Origin: a virus
Virus record (IMG/VR): IMGVR_UViG_3300022843_000009
Coordinates: 62,001 to 126,000 of that record
DNA: 64,000 bases
Direction: 5' to 3' (one strand)
Shown here: positions 25,683 through 35,900 of the stretch, in pieces
Layout: the number at the start of each line of letters is the position of its first letter
How positions within the stretch are numbered: the first letter of the stretch is position 1
Notes under the pieces: model-generated
What the model saw: only the letters and a program-made list of their open reading frames with translations
Told to the model about the DNA's origin: nothing
Databases searched by the model: none
Translations under genes and position numbers: made by a program

Positions 25683-26819
25683 CTAGTCCAAGCTAACATG
25701 GTCCCAATCGTTATCATATTCAAGACTCCACCCGTCTTTTGTCGACGCTTTGTAATCGTCAATTGCTTTCTTTTCGTCCATAATGAAGCCGTGGTCTGTG
25801 CAGAGAATTTTTCCCCTAGCAGATACGTTATTTACGTGATTTTTAACGAGTCGAATGGCGCTTCGAATTGCAAAGGATACTTTTATTCCATCTTTTGTAG
25901 CTTCTACTTTAGATGACCTTGATTGAACTCCACCCATTTGTATAACAAATGTTGATGCTAACCAAATACCTTCTCCTCCGTATGGTGCCAAAGATGACAT
26001 CGTTGCTGGTGGTGTTGGTGGCTTAGTGTAAGCGTGATTTACAAAGAAGATAGAGTTTGTGTAAGGATAATCATCTCTTCTTGAACTGTTTATCTTTTTG
26101 CAGATGTGTCGTTTTATTCTCTGGTGAATTACTCTTGCTGTAGACATCATTCCACCACTACCTTTTCCTGCGTCAACAGCCTCACGCTCAGCGTTAGACT
26201 GTGCTTGGCCGATAGAATCCCAGATAAACACGATGTCCATTGGGAATTCTCCATTCTCTTGCATTTTGATATACCTATCAACAATGTCACAACCTTCCTC
26301 AATAGTATCTACATCATTATGGATGTGACAATAGTTCTTGTCGGTGATTAGCCCCATAATCTCAGCTCTCTCTATGGAGAACTTGTTCTCGGTGATAATC
26401 AACACAGGGAATATTCCTTGTTTTTGAGCAAACGTGCCCAATTCGACCGCCATTGTTGTTTTACCGACATCTGAGTGCCCGTAAACCATCGATGCGTGAC
26501 CCATTGGCAATCCAGGCTGCCTTAGCGTCTCTTTGAATGCAGTGGACATGTTAATCCATTCCTGCGGTTTCATTTTTACTTGTTTGAAATCAATTTTGTC
26601 TGTAATTGATTCCATTTTAGCGAATTTTTTAGATATTTCCATCTTTTTTTTATCCATTCGCTTTTTAAACTTTATCTGTTCAGTTAAAAGACCAACCATA
26701 TGTTCGTTGTTCTCTTTTTTCGAAAATTCTAAAGCCGATTCCAGCTCAATAAGTGTCATCTTATCGAGCCCGTAGTCCTTAGGGTCATTTGATTTTATTT
26801 CTTCCGCTTTTCTTGCCAT
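25683..26819 (-). CDS. uvsX: RecA/UvsX-type recombinase
   Basis: A 378-residue RecA-fold recombinase. Residues 1-90 are a charged helical N-terminus. Walker A is GHSDVGKTT (114-122), Walker B is IVFIWDSIG, and a GKGSGGMMSTARVIHQRI segment follows as the likely DNA-binding loop. The VNHAYTKP stretch corresponds to the conserved polar loop of RecA/UvsX. It should form filaments on single-stranded DNA and catalyse strand exchange, working with SSB. It is a single-gene unit with its own terminator and tandem late-type elements 81-118 nt upstream. Confidence 0.88.
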   Translation of the reverse strand: MARKAEEIKSNDPKDYGLDKMTLIELESALEFSKKENNEHMVGLLTEQIKFKKRMDKKKMEISKKFAKMESITDKIDFKQVKMKPQEWINMSTAFKETLRQPGLPMGHASMVYGHSDVGKTTMAVELGTFAQKQGIFPVLIITENKFSIERAEIMGLITDKNYCHIHNDVDTIEEGCDIVDRYIKMQENGEFPMDIVFIWDSIGQAQSNAEREAVDAGKGSGGMMSTARVIHQRIKRHICKKINSSRRDDYPYTNSIFFVNHAYTKPPTPPATMSSLAPYGGEGIWLASTFVIQMGGVQSRSSKVEATKDGIKVSFAIRSAIRLVKNHVNNVSARGKILCTDHGFIMDEKKAIDDYKASTKDGWSLEYDNDWDHVSLD

Positions 26820-26900
26820 TGCTACTTTTATTGCTGTTAATTACTGCCTTGGTTCCAAAGCTACATGCTGGGTTGACCTAGTTATAGCAGTCGTTTTTTT

Positions 26901-26937
26901 CTATAAATAAGCGATAAAAAACACCTATCAATAAGCG
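26901..26937 (-). promoter_or_regulatory. Tandem late-type elements
   Basis: Sense CGCTTATTTATAG (26913-26901) and CGCTTATTGATAG (26937-26925), two near-identical copies 11 nt apart, upstream of the recombinase gene. The distance to the start codon is longer than for the other elements. Confidence 0.4.
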
Positions 26938-26965
26938 TTTATATTGCTAAATAAATCCTTCGTGC

Positions 26966-27220
26966 TTAATCGTGCTCTACACTGATTCTTATCGTTAGTA
27001 CGCCTTCTAGCCCACTTTCGTGAATAAACTCTAGCCCTACTAGCATGCCTTCTTTTGTAAGAAGCTCTGCCCCAACTCCATGACCAAACTCCGCACATCT
27101 GTCTATAAACTCGTAAAGAATAAGCTGTCTCGTTTCTTCTATGACTTGCTCAAAAGCGTATTTTTGAACTACGTGCTGAAAACACAGACTAAGAGCAGTC
27201 TTTATTTGCTCTTTTGTCAT
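26966..27220 (-). CDS. Hypothetical protein
   Basis: An 84-residue protein with a helical N-terminal half (KALSLCFQHVV-type pattern) and a beta C-terminus (VLTIRISVEHD). Start overlaps the upstream zinc-ribbon stop by 4 nt, so the two are coupled. No family recognised. Confidence 0.6.
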   Translation of the reverse strand: MTKEQIKTALSLCFQHVVQKYAFEQVIEETRQLILYEFIDRCAEFGHGVGAELLTKEGMLVGLEFIHESGLEGVLTIRISVEHD

Positions 27221-27597
27221 CGTCTGTTATTCTGTGTGTCATCGGATTGAGGGACCCTCCAGTCATACACTGGCCATCCATCTGTTGTTTTTAATGGGCT
27301 TCCATCTGGGTTTTTTTTAGTTCTCAAAAAAACCACATCAGATTTCTTTTGCTGTCCAAAGTTTACTCTGGCTTTACAATCTTTACACGTGATGTGTGTG
27401 TACTGCAATTCATCCTCTTTAGTGATATGAGAACTAAGCGCAAGGTGGTCTCCCCCACAATTTCCACATTTATACACGTCAGGAAATGAGAACATTTTAG
27501 CTCCCTCGACAATTTCGAACATAGTGTCTCCATTAACTATGAAAGCATGCATTTCTCTTCCTATTTTTTTCTTAATTATTCGCCCATATTTGGCCAT
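27217..27597 (-). CDS. Zinc-ribbon protein
   Basis: A 126-residue basic protein with two Cys pairs, KCGNCGG near residue 44 and TCKDCKA near 70, forming a probable zinc ribbon. A flexible tail ends DDTQNNRR. Likely nucleic-acid or protein binding. No named family recognised. Confidence 0.65.
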   Translation of the reverse strand: MAKYGRIIKKKIGREMHAFIVNGDTMFEIVEGAKMFSFPDVYKCGNCGGDHLALSSHITKEDELQYTHITCKDCKARVNFGQQKKSDVVFLRTKKNPDGSPLKTTDGWPVYDWRVPQSDDTQNNRR

Positions 27598-27667
27598 GAC
27601 GTTTGGTTTTAAATATTATAAAATGTTTATTAAAAGTGAACCCAAACTCTTGTAAAATCAAGTTGTT

Positions 27668-27810
27668 TTATAAGGAAAAAATGTTCAAGGGAAGCTTTTT
27701 ATAAGGTAAATCTGTTTCGCTACGATTAAATTTATCTAGCAATTCTGATGTGGTACCTTTCTTAATTGAAAACGTGGCTTATCTGTAAGGTTTTCCCAGT
27801 TACGCCCCAT
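27668..27810 (-). pseudogene. Possible frameshifted small gene
   Basis: This gap of about 290 bp (27598-27887) holds one coding-like trace. An ATG at 27810 opens MGRNWENLTD, then the coding pattern continues in a different frame (ATFSIKKGTTSELLDK, on to KKLPLNIFSL and a stop at 27668). Reading both parts together needs a 2-nt shift near 27780. It may be a decayed gene, a sequencing error or chance. Confidence 0.25.
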
Positions 27811-27887
27811 TTTAATCCTACTGTCTGTGTGCTGTAGCGTTTAAAAAAAATACGTTTAACGCAAACACATGCTTGCCTAATAAAAAA

Positions 27888-30800
27888 TTAGTTCAATAAA
27901 CCTTGAGCTTTATCCCACAACTTCTGATAACGAAGTATATTCGTAGCCCTATCTGTAACTAAAATCTGTTCAACACTCGTTAAAGCAGGTGATAGCCATT
28001 TAAGAATATAATAATCCATTATATTATCTCTAGTAATAGGGCCTTTGAAACTGACTGATTTTCCATTTTCAAGTTGTGCAGTTCTAGGTTTTTTCGTTTT
28101 ACTAGTTATAGTTTTTGCCATAAACAACAACCCTTTCTCATCGCTCTCGAAAGAAGCAAAAGCGCGATATTTAGTTGTTCTTACACCTTGCCCTCCTTTC
28201 CCTTCACTTGATAAAATGCTTCCATTAATTAATTCACTATTACCCCATCGACCAATGTCTGCCATAATGCCAAAATGGTTATAGTTAAACCCACCAATAA
28301 CTTCGCCATTGTATTGTTCCTTAAGGGCAGTAAATAATATGGCTGTTTTTATATCAAGATTAGCGGTAACACTTGACTTAATTTTATTCGCTAATTCTTC
28401 AGGAGTGATAGCTGTCCAAAAACGAGATTTATTTGTGTACACAGGAAAATACTTGATTTTATTACCAGGTAATTCTGATATAGGAATGATGTCTGCGTCA
28501 CCTGTATATTCGCTTTGTGGTGCTGTTAAATTATCGCCTTCTGGCTTCAAATATTCTAACTCAACTCCTCTGTCTTCTGCTGTTTTAGCTAAGGTCTCTA
28601 TGGTGATAGGAAATATTCCTCCGTAGTCGTTCTCTAAATAAAACCGCATTCGCATTCCCTCCATAGTCGTCTCAAAATTGTTCGGAGTGATTGAGTGCTT
28701 CACACTTAATATCTGATACAGTCCGTCAAACATTGGGAGATTTCTTAGAAAGAAAAATTGCATCGGAAATATTTGAGCATTTCCTAGTACATCAATTGTG
28801 GATGTGTACGAACGCCCAGCCATCACGTTGAGCATCGAGCAATCAGTTGTGACTCGTTTGTTGGAGTTCTCATTGTTCACAAGACGCTCAAGGTTAATTA
28901 CTGATTCCGCTGTTACCTTATTATCTTGTGTCGAAACTTGAATATTCTTTACAATATTGTTTTCTGTAGAACCGTACTTCACCTCTAAAGCATCTACATC
29001 CAAATCCTCTTGGCTTCTAGATAGCGCAGCTGGAGTCGTATACGTGTCTGATGGCTTCAGCGCTCTGGACTCTGGTGTCGGAATAAACATTACATGGAAA
29101 AAGTTGATGACTCTTTGAGCCCCGTCATAATTCTTAGGTGTGTAGATATCGTTTACGTCTAAATAGTTTGCGTATCCAGGAATTGGAATAAACATGAAAT
29201 TGTTCTTGGAACATATCGCTTGAATGACATTCAATACAGTTGTATCTGAACGAGCCTCACTTAAAGCATCTGTGTTGATGAGTGCGTTTTCTACCTGTAT
29301 AAACTGATTATTAGCCGTTGAGTTAGCTTGTTTAATCCTTTGAAGAGGAAAGTCATAAACAAACACCCCGCTCCTAGAAGACACTGTGTCACTAGCTGAC
29401 GCCGTTGCTGCATAGTTTACGTCTGTCGTATTTAAACCTCTTCCAAGTGTTCCTAAACCACATGAACCATATTCTTTCATTAACTCCACAGCAAGTTGGC
29501 TGTGTCCTGGTGCTATAGTGTTTGTGATGTTTCCACCTGAATCGACATCATCTCTGAACACGATGGAATTCCACTGTTGGAATAGCGAGTGGAATTGCTT
29601 GTAGATTATATTTTCTCCTTCTTGTGCATTTCCTAGAATTTGAGTTATAACGTTATTATCCTCTGTTTCAATCTCTTGAATTAACTCTAAAATTTTAGAA
29701 CACACTTTATAAATATATCTTCTTTGATATGTTCCTTCTATCGCACCATTATTGACTGCGCTATTTCTTTTTCCTGTGAATAAATCAAAAGAAATTCTTT
29801 CATTTAGTTCAACAAAATCAGCTGCTGCTGCCGAGTTCGATATTTCTACAGCGGGAGAAATAATAGCGGCAGCAGCATCACTCACTAAAGTTGAAGACGA
29901 ATCTTCAGAAAAGATGCTTGTAACAAGGTTTAGTCCTCCTTGAAAAAGGTTTGCTCCTACTTGAAAAATGCCTGTTACTATTTGAGCATAACCTTGAACA
30001 ACGTCTGCTGTTGCGTCGGCGATTATCCCATCTAGTATTTCGTCGGAATTCTTATAGGCATTATCGTTTAAGTAAAAAGCTTTTACGAATAAAATTGGAT
30101 TTTGGCTTGATACTTCAACTCCACCAGTATTATCCTCTGGGACGTTGGGGTTTTTTATTTTCCTTCGAAAAAGGAATGCTTCTTTATAGTCTTCTGTAGA
30201 TGCAAACGAATTAATCCATGTATTTGTTTGAAAGTTTCCGAGATTATCGTTTAATTCCGTGCTGCTATCATTGGAACGTATCTTTTGGTAATCAAACACT
30301 ATATCTTTGGAGATAATCTTGTTAAAAAGCTCTACTGCTTCTGTTAAGTCCTCTCCGTCTTCTCCTAGAGCTTCCTCTATGTAATAAAAGTTTTCATTGG
30401 TGGCGGATGCATCGTTGTTATCACCTGCTTCATAGCCTTGCCCAATTAAGACTTCTTTTGCTCTAATTGCATCTTCTCCTTCATAAGCTAGCCAGAAAGT
30501 TCGAAAATCTCTCTCCTTCTTGTGTACTCCTGTAAAATAAGGCACGCCGTTATTTATAAAGTGGTTTCCAGCCATGCTGGCTTGGTCTATAGACGCCAAG
30601 TCGCCCGTGAAAAGGCCTTCTAAGGCTTCTTTTACAGACATCGTTACAGGTCTCTTTTTGTCGTCGTTTATCCCAGCTACAAAAGTTTTCAACTCTTCTT
30701 GAGTTGTAATTTTTTCTATCTCAGTTGTTTGTCCATTATGTTCAATTACGACCTCATAATTCAAAATAACTGAATCCACAGCATCTTCTGAATCAGTTTT

Positions 30801-32600
30801 TAGAAAATCTTCTAAATCAAACACATTTTTGTCTAATGCTCCATTTGGAAGCTTAAAACCAGTTCCTTTTGGAGTGAGGAGGCGTGTCCAGAAGGTGCAA
30901 AAATTCTTTAGTTGCTGCTTATGTAAATCTGAGCCTGAATTTGGCAATCTTCGTATGTCACTGGCTGATATGTTCTGAATATCTTTATCAGTAAGGGCGT
31001 CGATTCTATCTTCGTCTGCATCTCCTGGGTCAGTAATAACGTCGTTTTTAGTAAACCAAGCCGCTATAGCTGAACGTCCTAAAATGTCTTTAGCAAAGCT
31101 TGTATAACTTGAGCCATTATATGGTTTTGGTGCAAATAGTTCCAGAACACTTATCGGGTGTGCAACGTTTTCGTTTACAGCGGTCGTGTCGATGTTTGCA
31201 ATATTCTGAAATTCTAGAATACCTTGGGTAATTGCGGCGGTAAATGTTCTTACAAAGTCTAGCTCGTTTCCCGCTTCTTCTATTCCAAATATTCCTTTTG
31301 CTGGAACTTCCTCTCCCTCCTCTGTAATCAGTAGAGGATAGTGACGAGCAATTAAATTATCCTGCTCGACTGCTGCTTTTCTTGTTAATTTGAATTCTGA
31401 ATATCCTTTTATTCCAGCCTCTAAAATTCTTCCCATCACATAAGCAGAGTCTGATGCTATCTGGTTTAAAACTCTGCTAATTGTGAGCGCATTTAGTTTC
31501 CCATATGTTCTCGCATATCTTTTGGCAGAAATTTCTTTTTGTATCTCTTCCAGATTTGCATTTATAACCGAATAAACTCTGTCTCTTATCTCTTTTTTTT
31601 CGTCTCTAGAAATAATATTATTTTCTTGAACATCAGTTGCATCCTCTGAAGCAATAATGTCATCTCCTTGAAAATCGGTTATATCTCTGTCAAAAAAACG
31701 ACCTTTCTTTGAGTCAATGAGAACCTTCGATAAAACGAATTCTAAGCTACCCGTCAGGCTACCTTTAAGGTCTTCTTCGTCGACTTTTTCAACTGCTTCC
31801 CTATCTAGCTGTATCGTTTTAAAGCCTTGAACTTGTTCCCCATCTACACTTCCACTCAATATAGAAAATGCAGCTGAACCTTTATTTGTTGCATATGCTG
31901 TTGCATTCGACTTTAAATCCCCAAGTGCAGTAACCAGGTTGTCAAATGTTTCAGTAACCTGATTTGTTGTTATTTCTACCTCGTTTCCAATCTCCATAAG
32001 TTCTTGTATACTTGAGCTGTACTCTGGAGCAGCGGCTAGGTCAGGGTTAGGGTTGTCTGGGTCTATTGTACCGTCCATCACTTTTAATGCGTTCGCTGCT
32101 AAAATAAAAGAGAATGGCAAGTCAGCAAAAAACCCCCATTGATGAGGAACAAATACACCTTTAATGGAGTATGATGCATCGTCTGAGTTAAAAGAAATAT
32201 CATACTTCTTCATACTCAACATGTAGGTTACTTGTCTGCCTAAATAACCTTTAAATGTAAACTTAAACTTTGGTGGTGGCCAAGCAAAAAATACACTGTA
32301 ATCTATTCCTTGAGAGTTATTCCCACCAAACATCGTATTGCCATACAAGTCTTTAAACGTAATCTCAATAATGGGCTGTAAAGAGGTGCTAACATCGATA
32401 CTGATGTCAGTTATACCAAATCCTATGCTTTGTGCTATATGCTTTGAAGTGTGAACTTCTGTCCCTTCTGGGCCATAAAGGTCCGCGTTAAAATATCTAC
32501 GCCCCGTTAAGTCATATTGCTTTCCGTCTACTATAGCTTGCAGCGACGCACTTATATAAAGGTCTTTATGTCTGAAGTACTCTGGCGTTATTATCGACAT
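27888..32600 (-). CDS. Very large baseplate hub-type protein with C-terminal glucosaminidase-like domain
   Basis: A 1570-residue virion protein. The N-terminus (about 1-170) is beta-rich and tail-protein-like. A segment near 1200-1310 (LNVMAGRSYTSTIDVLGNA, later LPMFDGLYQILSVKHSI) resembles the hub domain of gpD/gp27-type proteins, where a late ring domain ends with a short tail-tube-like fold. The last 150 residues contain FNYNHFGIMADIGRWG and KYRAFASFESDEKGLLFMA, the pattern of FlgJ/glucosaminidase-type wall hydrolases. This would combine roles that T4 divides between gp27 and gp5. It shares a TAATG junction with the gp53-like gene. Confidence 0.7.
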   Translation of the reverse strand: MSIITPEYFRHKDLYISASLQAIVDGKQYDLTGRRYFNADLYGPEGTEVHTSKHIAQSIGFGITDISIDVSTSLQPIIEITFKDLYGNTMFGGNNSQGIDYSVFFAWPPPKFKFTFKGYLGRQVTYMLSMKKYDISFNSDDASYSIKGVFVPHQWGFFADLPFSFILAANALKVMDGTIDPDNPNPDLAAAPEYSSSIQELMEIGNEVEITTNQVTETFDNLVTALGDLKSNATAYATNKGSAAFSILSGSVDGEQVQGFKTIQLDREAVEKVDEEDLKGSLTGSLEFVLSKVLIDSKKGRFFDRDITDFQGDDIIASEDATDVQENNIISRDEKKEIRDRVYSVINANLEEIQKEISAKRYARTYGKLNALTISRVLNQIASDSAYVMGRILEAGIKGYSEFKLTRKAAVEQDNLIARHYPLLITEEGEEVPAKGIFGIEEAGNELDFVRTFTAAITQGILEFQNIANIDTTAVNENVAHPISVLELFAPKPYNGSSYTSFAKDILGRSAIAAWFTKNDVITDPGDADEDRIDALTDKDIQNISASDIRRLPNSGSDLHKQQLKNFCTFWTRLLTPKGTGFKLPNGALDKNVFDLEDFLKTDSEDAVDSVILNYEVVIEHNGQTTEIEKITTQEELKTFVAGINDDKKRPVTMSVKEALEGLFTGDLASIDQASMAGNHFINNGVPYFTGVHKKERDFRTFWLAYEGEDAIRAKEVLIGQGYEAGDNNDASATNENFYYIEEALGEDGEDLTEAVELFNKIISKDIVFDYQKIRSNDSSTELNDNLGNFQTNTWINSFASTEDYKEAFLFRRKIKNPNVPEDNTGGVEVSSQNPILFVKAFYLNDNAYKNSDEILDGIIADATADVVQGYAQIVTGIFQVGANLFQGGLNLVTSIFSEDSSSTLVSDAAAAIISPAVEISNSAAAADFVELNERISFDLFTGKRNSAVNNGAIEGTYQRRYIYKVCSKILELIQEIETEDNNVITQILGNAQEGENIIYKQFHSLFQQWNSIVFRDDVDSGGNITNTIAPGHSQLAVELMKEYGSCGLGTLGRGLNTTDVNYAATASASDTVSSRSGVFVYDFPLQRIKQANSTANNQFIQVENALINTDALSEARSDTTVLNVIQAICSKNNFMFIPIPGYANYLDVNDIYTPKNYDGAQRVINFFHVMFIPTPESRALKPSDTYTTPAALSRSQEDLDVDALEVKYGSTENNIVKNIQVSTQDNKVTAESVINLERLVNNENSNKRVTTDCSMLNVMAGRSYTSTIDVLGNAQIFPMQFFFLRNLPMFDGLYQILSVKHSITPNNFETTMEGMRMRFYLENDYGGIFPITIETLAKTAEDRGVELEYLKPEGDNLTAPQSEYTGDADIIPISELPGNKIKYFPVYTNKSRFWTAITPEELANKIKSSVTANLDIKTAILFTALKEQYNGEVIGGFNYNHFGIMADIGRWGNSELINGSILSSEGKGGQGVRTTKYRAFASFESDEKGLLFMAKTITSKTKKPRTAQLENGKSVSFKGPITRDNIMDYYILKWLSPALTSVEQILVTDRATNILRYQKLWDKAQGLLN

Positions 32601-32902
32601 TACTTGTTTTTATTTCTATTGATTTGCTGAAAAATCTCTTGCTCTACTTCTTGAAGTGGAAAAGGAATTCTTATTACTGTTCTGTCTGGAATGTCAAACT
32701 CTAGAGAGTAGTCAGGGTTAGCCCATAAAATGATTCTCCAACATTCTTCTTCTCTGTAATAGTCTCCAGCAATTCTATCTAATCGATTTCGCTTTTTGTC
32801 GTAAACAATTCGCTTATCAGTTGACCTTTTTGAGATAGTAATGGGAGGCATATTGAGTTGCTTGTCTCCGTCTTGTAGGTATTGGTAAAAATTAACAGCC
32901 AT
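32600..32902 (-). CDS. Baseplate wedge gp53-like protein
   Basis: A 100-residue protein with a LysM-like core, RNRLDRIAGDYYREEECW, followed by WANPDYSLEFDIPDRTVIRIP. This matches the baseplate wedge gp53 family of T4-like phages, in which the LysM-like fold connects wedge and hub. A late-type element lies 12 nt upstream. Confidence 0.75.
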   Translation of the reverse strand: MAVNFYQYLQDGDKQLNMPPITISKRSTDKRIVYDKKRNRLDRIAGDYYREEECWRIILWANPDYSLEFDIPDRTVIRIPFPLQEVEQEIFQQINRNKNK

Positions 32903-32914
32903 CAGTGTGTTTTA

Positions 32915-32926
32915 CCATAAATAGTA
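32915..32926 (-). promoter_or_regulatory. Late-type element
   Basis: Sense TACTATTTATGG, 12 nt upstream of the ATG at 32902. Confidence 0.55.
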
Positions 32927-32958
32927 ACGTGCAAATTTTCTATTATAAAGGAGCTAGG

Positions 32959-35900
32959 TTACCAAACCTTTCGTTGAGAGTAATATCCGCCAACATCTGT
33001 TGCAGTAAGTGGACGATAACTATTGTTATCTCCCTTTTTATAGGTACCATAAGGCCCTATTATGGTAAAAGCCACTGTGACCAAAGCCCATAGCGGCTGG
33101 ACTTTACCTCGTTGTAGGCACCAGACTGTGTCGGAATAATCCTTACTGATTGAGTTTACGATGCAGTCATGGTCTAGCCAATCTCCAAGTCGCAAGTGCG
33201 CAACAGGTGGTGTGGTGAATGAAAATCCAACTTTCTTATTTTGCCCATTATTTTCACGTGGACGAGTTAGCTTGCTTAAGAAACTCATTCTACGTCTAAA
33301 GTCAGCTTTATCTCCAGAGAAAAACGCTGGCTGGAAACCGAGGTTTTTTTTCATATCATCTAAAACAGATTCAACATTTCTAATACTAGTTATCTCACTG
33401 TCTGCATTTGGAGGCTGTGTATAATTAAGAAGGTTAGATGGGTTATAGATATTTCCTCCGTCTTTATAATTCTCAGAAAATCTTGTTTTCTCAACAATAT
33501 TTCCTTCTGCGTCTTTCCCAGCTGTTACACGCTTTTCTTCAATTGATTTAGAAATTTTTATGAGAATAAGTTTGTTCGACTCTATTCTTTCTCGAATTGG
33601 ATTTATTTTAGTTTCCCTATCGATTTGCATCATCAAATTCCCATTGAATAATGCCGAAGCCACACTAGCTTCTGGAGTGTCATAACTAGCTTCTATATCA
33701 GCTATAGACTGATTGTCTTTTGATATCAATTTCTCTAACGCAGCTTGTGCAGCAACATCTTGGTCAACTCCTTTAATTTTTTCCCTATCGTCATCCGACA
33801 AATCTGTGAATATTCCTTCTTTTTCGAAATCATACTTTAATGTTCCCATCACTGGGTCTCCTCCTCCGTTTTGCAGACTTTGCAATAACTCAGAAACACT
33901 TGGTGTATCAGTAAGCCCTAATTCTACTTCTTGAGCAAAGTCTGTCAACACAAAAAAGTTGATTGAACCGCTTCTACGAGCATTGTTATATGTGTAAATA
34001 GCTTCTGGGCGGCCAAGCATGTTTGTTTCATTCCAGTTTGCCTCTTCATTTTCTTGGAAAGACTTAATATAAGGAGGGAAGTACATAGTTCGAAGCTGGG
34101 TTTCTTGCCCTGCTTCATTTTCGATGGCATAATTTGTGATGCCAAACATTAGTTCCCCTGCTTCGGCTGGAGCATACAAGTTTGAGACTGAATATCTCTG
34201 CTTTCTTATTTTAGGGGCGCCGTTGGGCCTTACTCCTGTTATAAATTCTCTTTGACCAATTTTATAATTTTGAGCATATCGTACAGTTGAGTCGTTTGCA
34301 ATCCTGTCGATTACTTTTTTAATAGACCTTGGTCCAGAAGCAAACTCTTCTTCCCCGTCGCCTCTATCACCTAGAGGGTTTCCAGCATATGACTTAGCTA
34401 GTAAATCATCTGCCTGCGGTTCATCTCCAATGTTATTTATTGTGCTACTTTTAAACTTCGCAGCAACATTAACAGAGCTCCCGTCTAAATCAAGCATTGA
34501 ACCAGCAGGGTTGCCAGCTTGTAGCCAAGCTCTGTAACCTATTGAATTTTGTCCATTACGCAAGTGCATATCCTGGATTTTGCTTCTTGTGGTAGAAACT
34601 CCATCATCACTCACAAATAAACTCTCTTCTATTTTATCTTTATCTGTCTCTCTATCTCTGTATTGCGTCCCTTCTGAACCAAACATCCCTGGCCTATAGT
34701 CATTACGAGCCAATAAGGCCGTGCGGACAAGTGCACCGAAAGCAAAATTTCGAGACACCCCAATGAATGCCTGAGTGCCAAAGCCTTCTACATTGACGCC
34801 AAAAAGGCCTCCTTGTAAGTTTTTTGATAACTGCTCCTTTCGGGCTTGCTCTGAGTCTGATAAAATGTTAGAAATCGAAGAAACATTGCTAGACATCTGC
34901 TCTAGTCGATAAGGGTCAGAGTCCCCTAATATATCACTTACAGCGCCAACGTTAAACGCCAATAAAGCTTCTCTGTATGGGCTTGAGTCCGTTTCCAGGT
35001 CTGATTCCGACGGAACATTGTTCGATAAGTCATCTTCTCGGAAAGGAACTGAGTCCGTTTCCAAGTCTGATTCCGACGGAACATTGTTCGATAAGTCATC
35101 TTCTCGGAAAGGAACTGAGTCCGTTTCCAAGTCTGATTCCGACGGAACATTGTTCGATAAGTCATCTTCTCGGAAAGGAACTGAGTCCGTTTCCAGGTCT
35201 GATTCCGACGGAACATTGTTCGATAAATCATCTTCTCGGAAAGGAACTGAGTCCGTTTCCAGGTCTGATTCCGACGGAACATTGTTCGATAAATCATCTT
35301 CTCGGAAGGGAATTGAGTCCGTTTCCAGGTCTGATTCTGATGGAACATTGTTCGATAAGCCGTCTTGTCGGAAGGGAATTGAGTCCGTTTCCAAGTCTGA
35401 TTCCGACGGAACATTGTTCGATAAATCATCTTCTCGGAAGGGAATTGAGTCCGTTTCCAGGTCTGATTCTGACGGAACATTCTTAGCGAGTTGGTCATCT
35501 CGAAGTGATGCTGTGTCTGCTTCAAGGTCTGATTCTGACGGAACATTGTTTGATAAGCCGTCTTCTCGGAAGGGAGCTGAGTCCGTTTCCAAGTCTGATT
35601 CTGACGGAACATTGTTTGATAAGCCGTCTTCTCGGAAGGGAACTGAGTCCGTTTCCAAGTCTGATTCTGACGGAACATTCTTAGCGAGTTGGTCATCTCG
35701 AAGCGATGCTGTGTCTGCTTCAAGGTCTGATTCTGACGGAACATTCTTAGCGAGTTGGTCATCTCGAAGCGATGCTGTGTCTGCTTCAAGGTCTGATTCT
35801 GACGGAACATTGTTCGATAAGCCGTCTTCTCGGAAGGGAACTGAGTCCGTTTCTAGGTCTGATTCTGACGAAACATTTTTTGATAGCTGTCCATCTCTAA

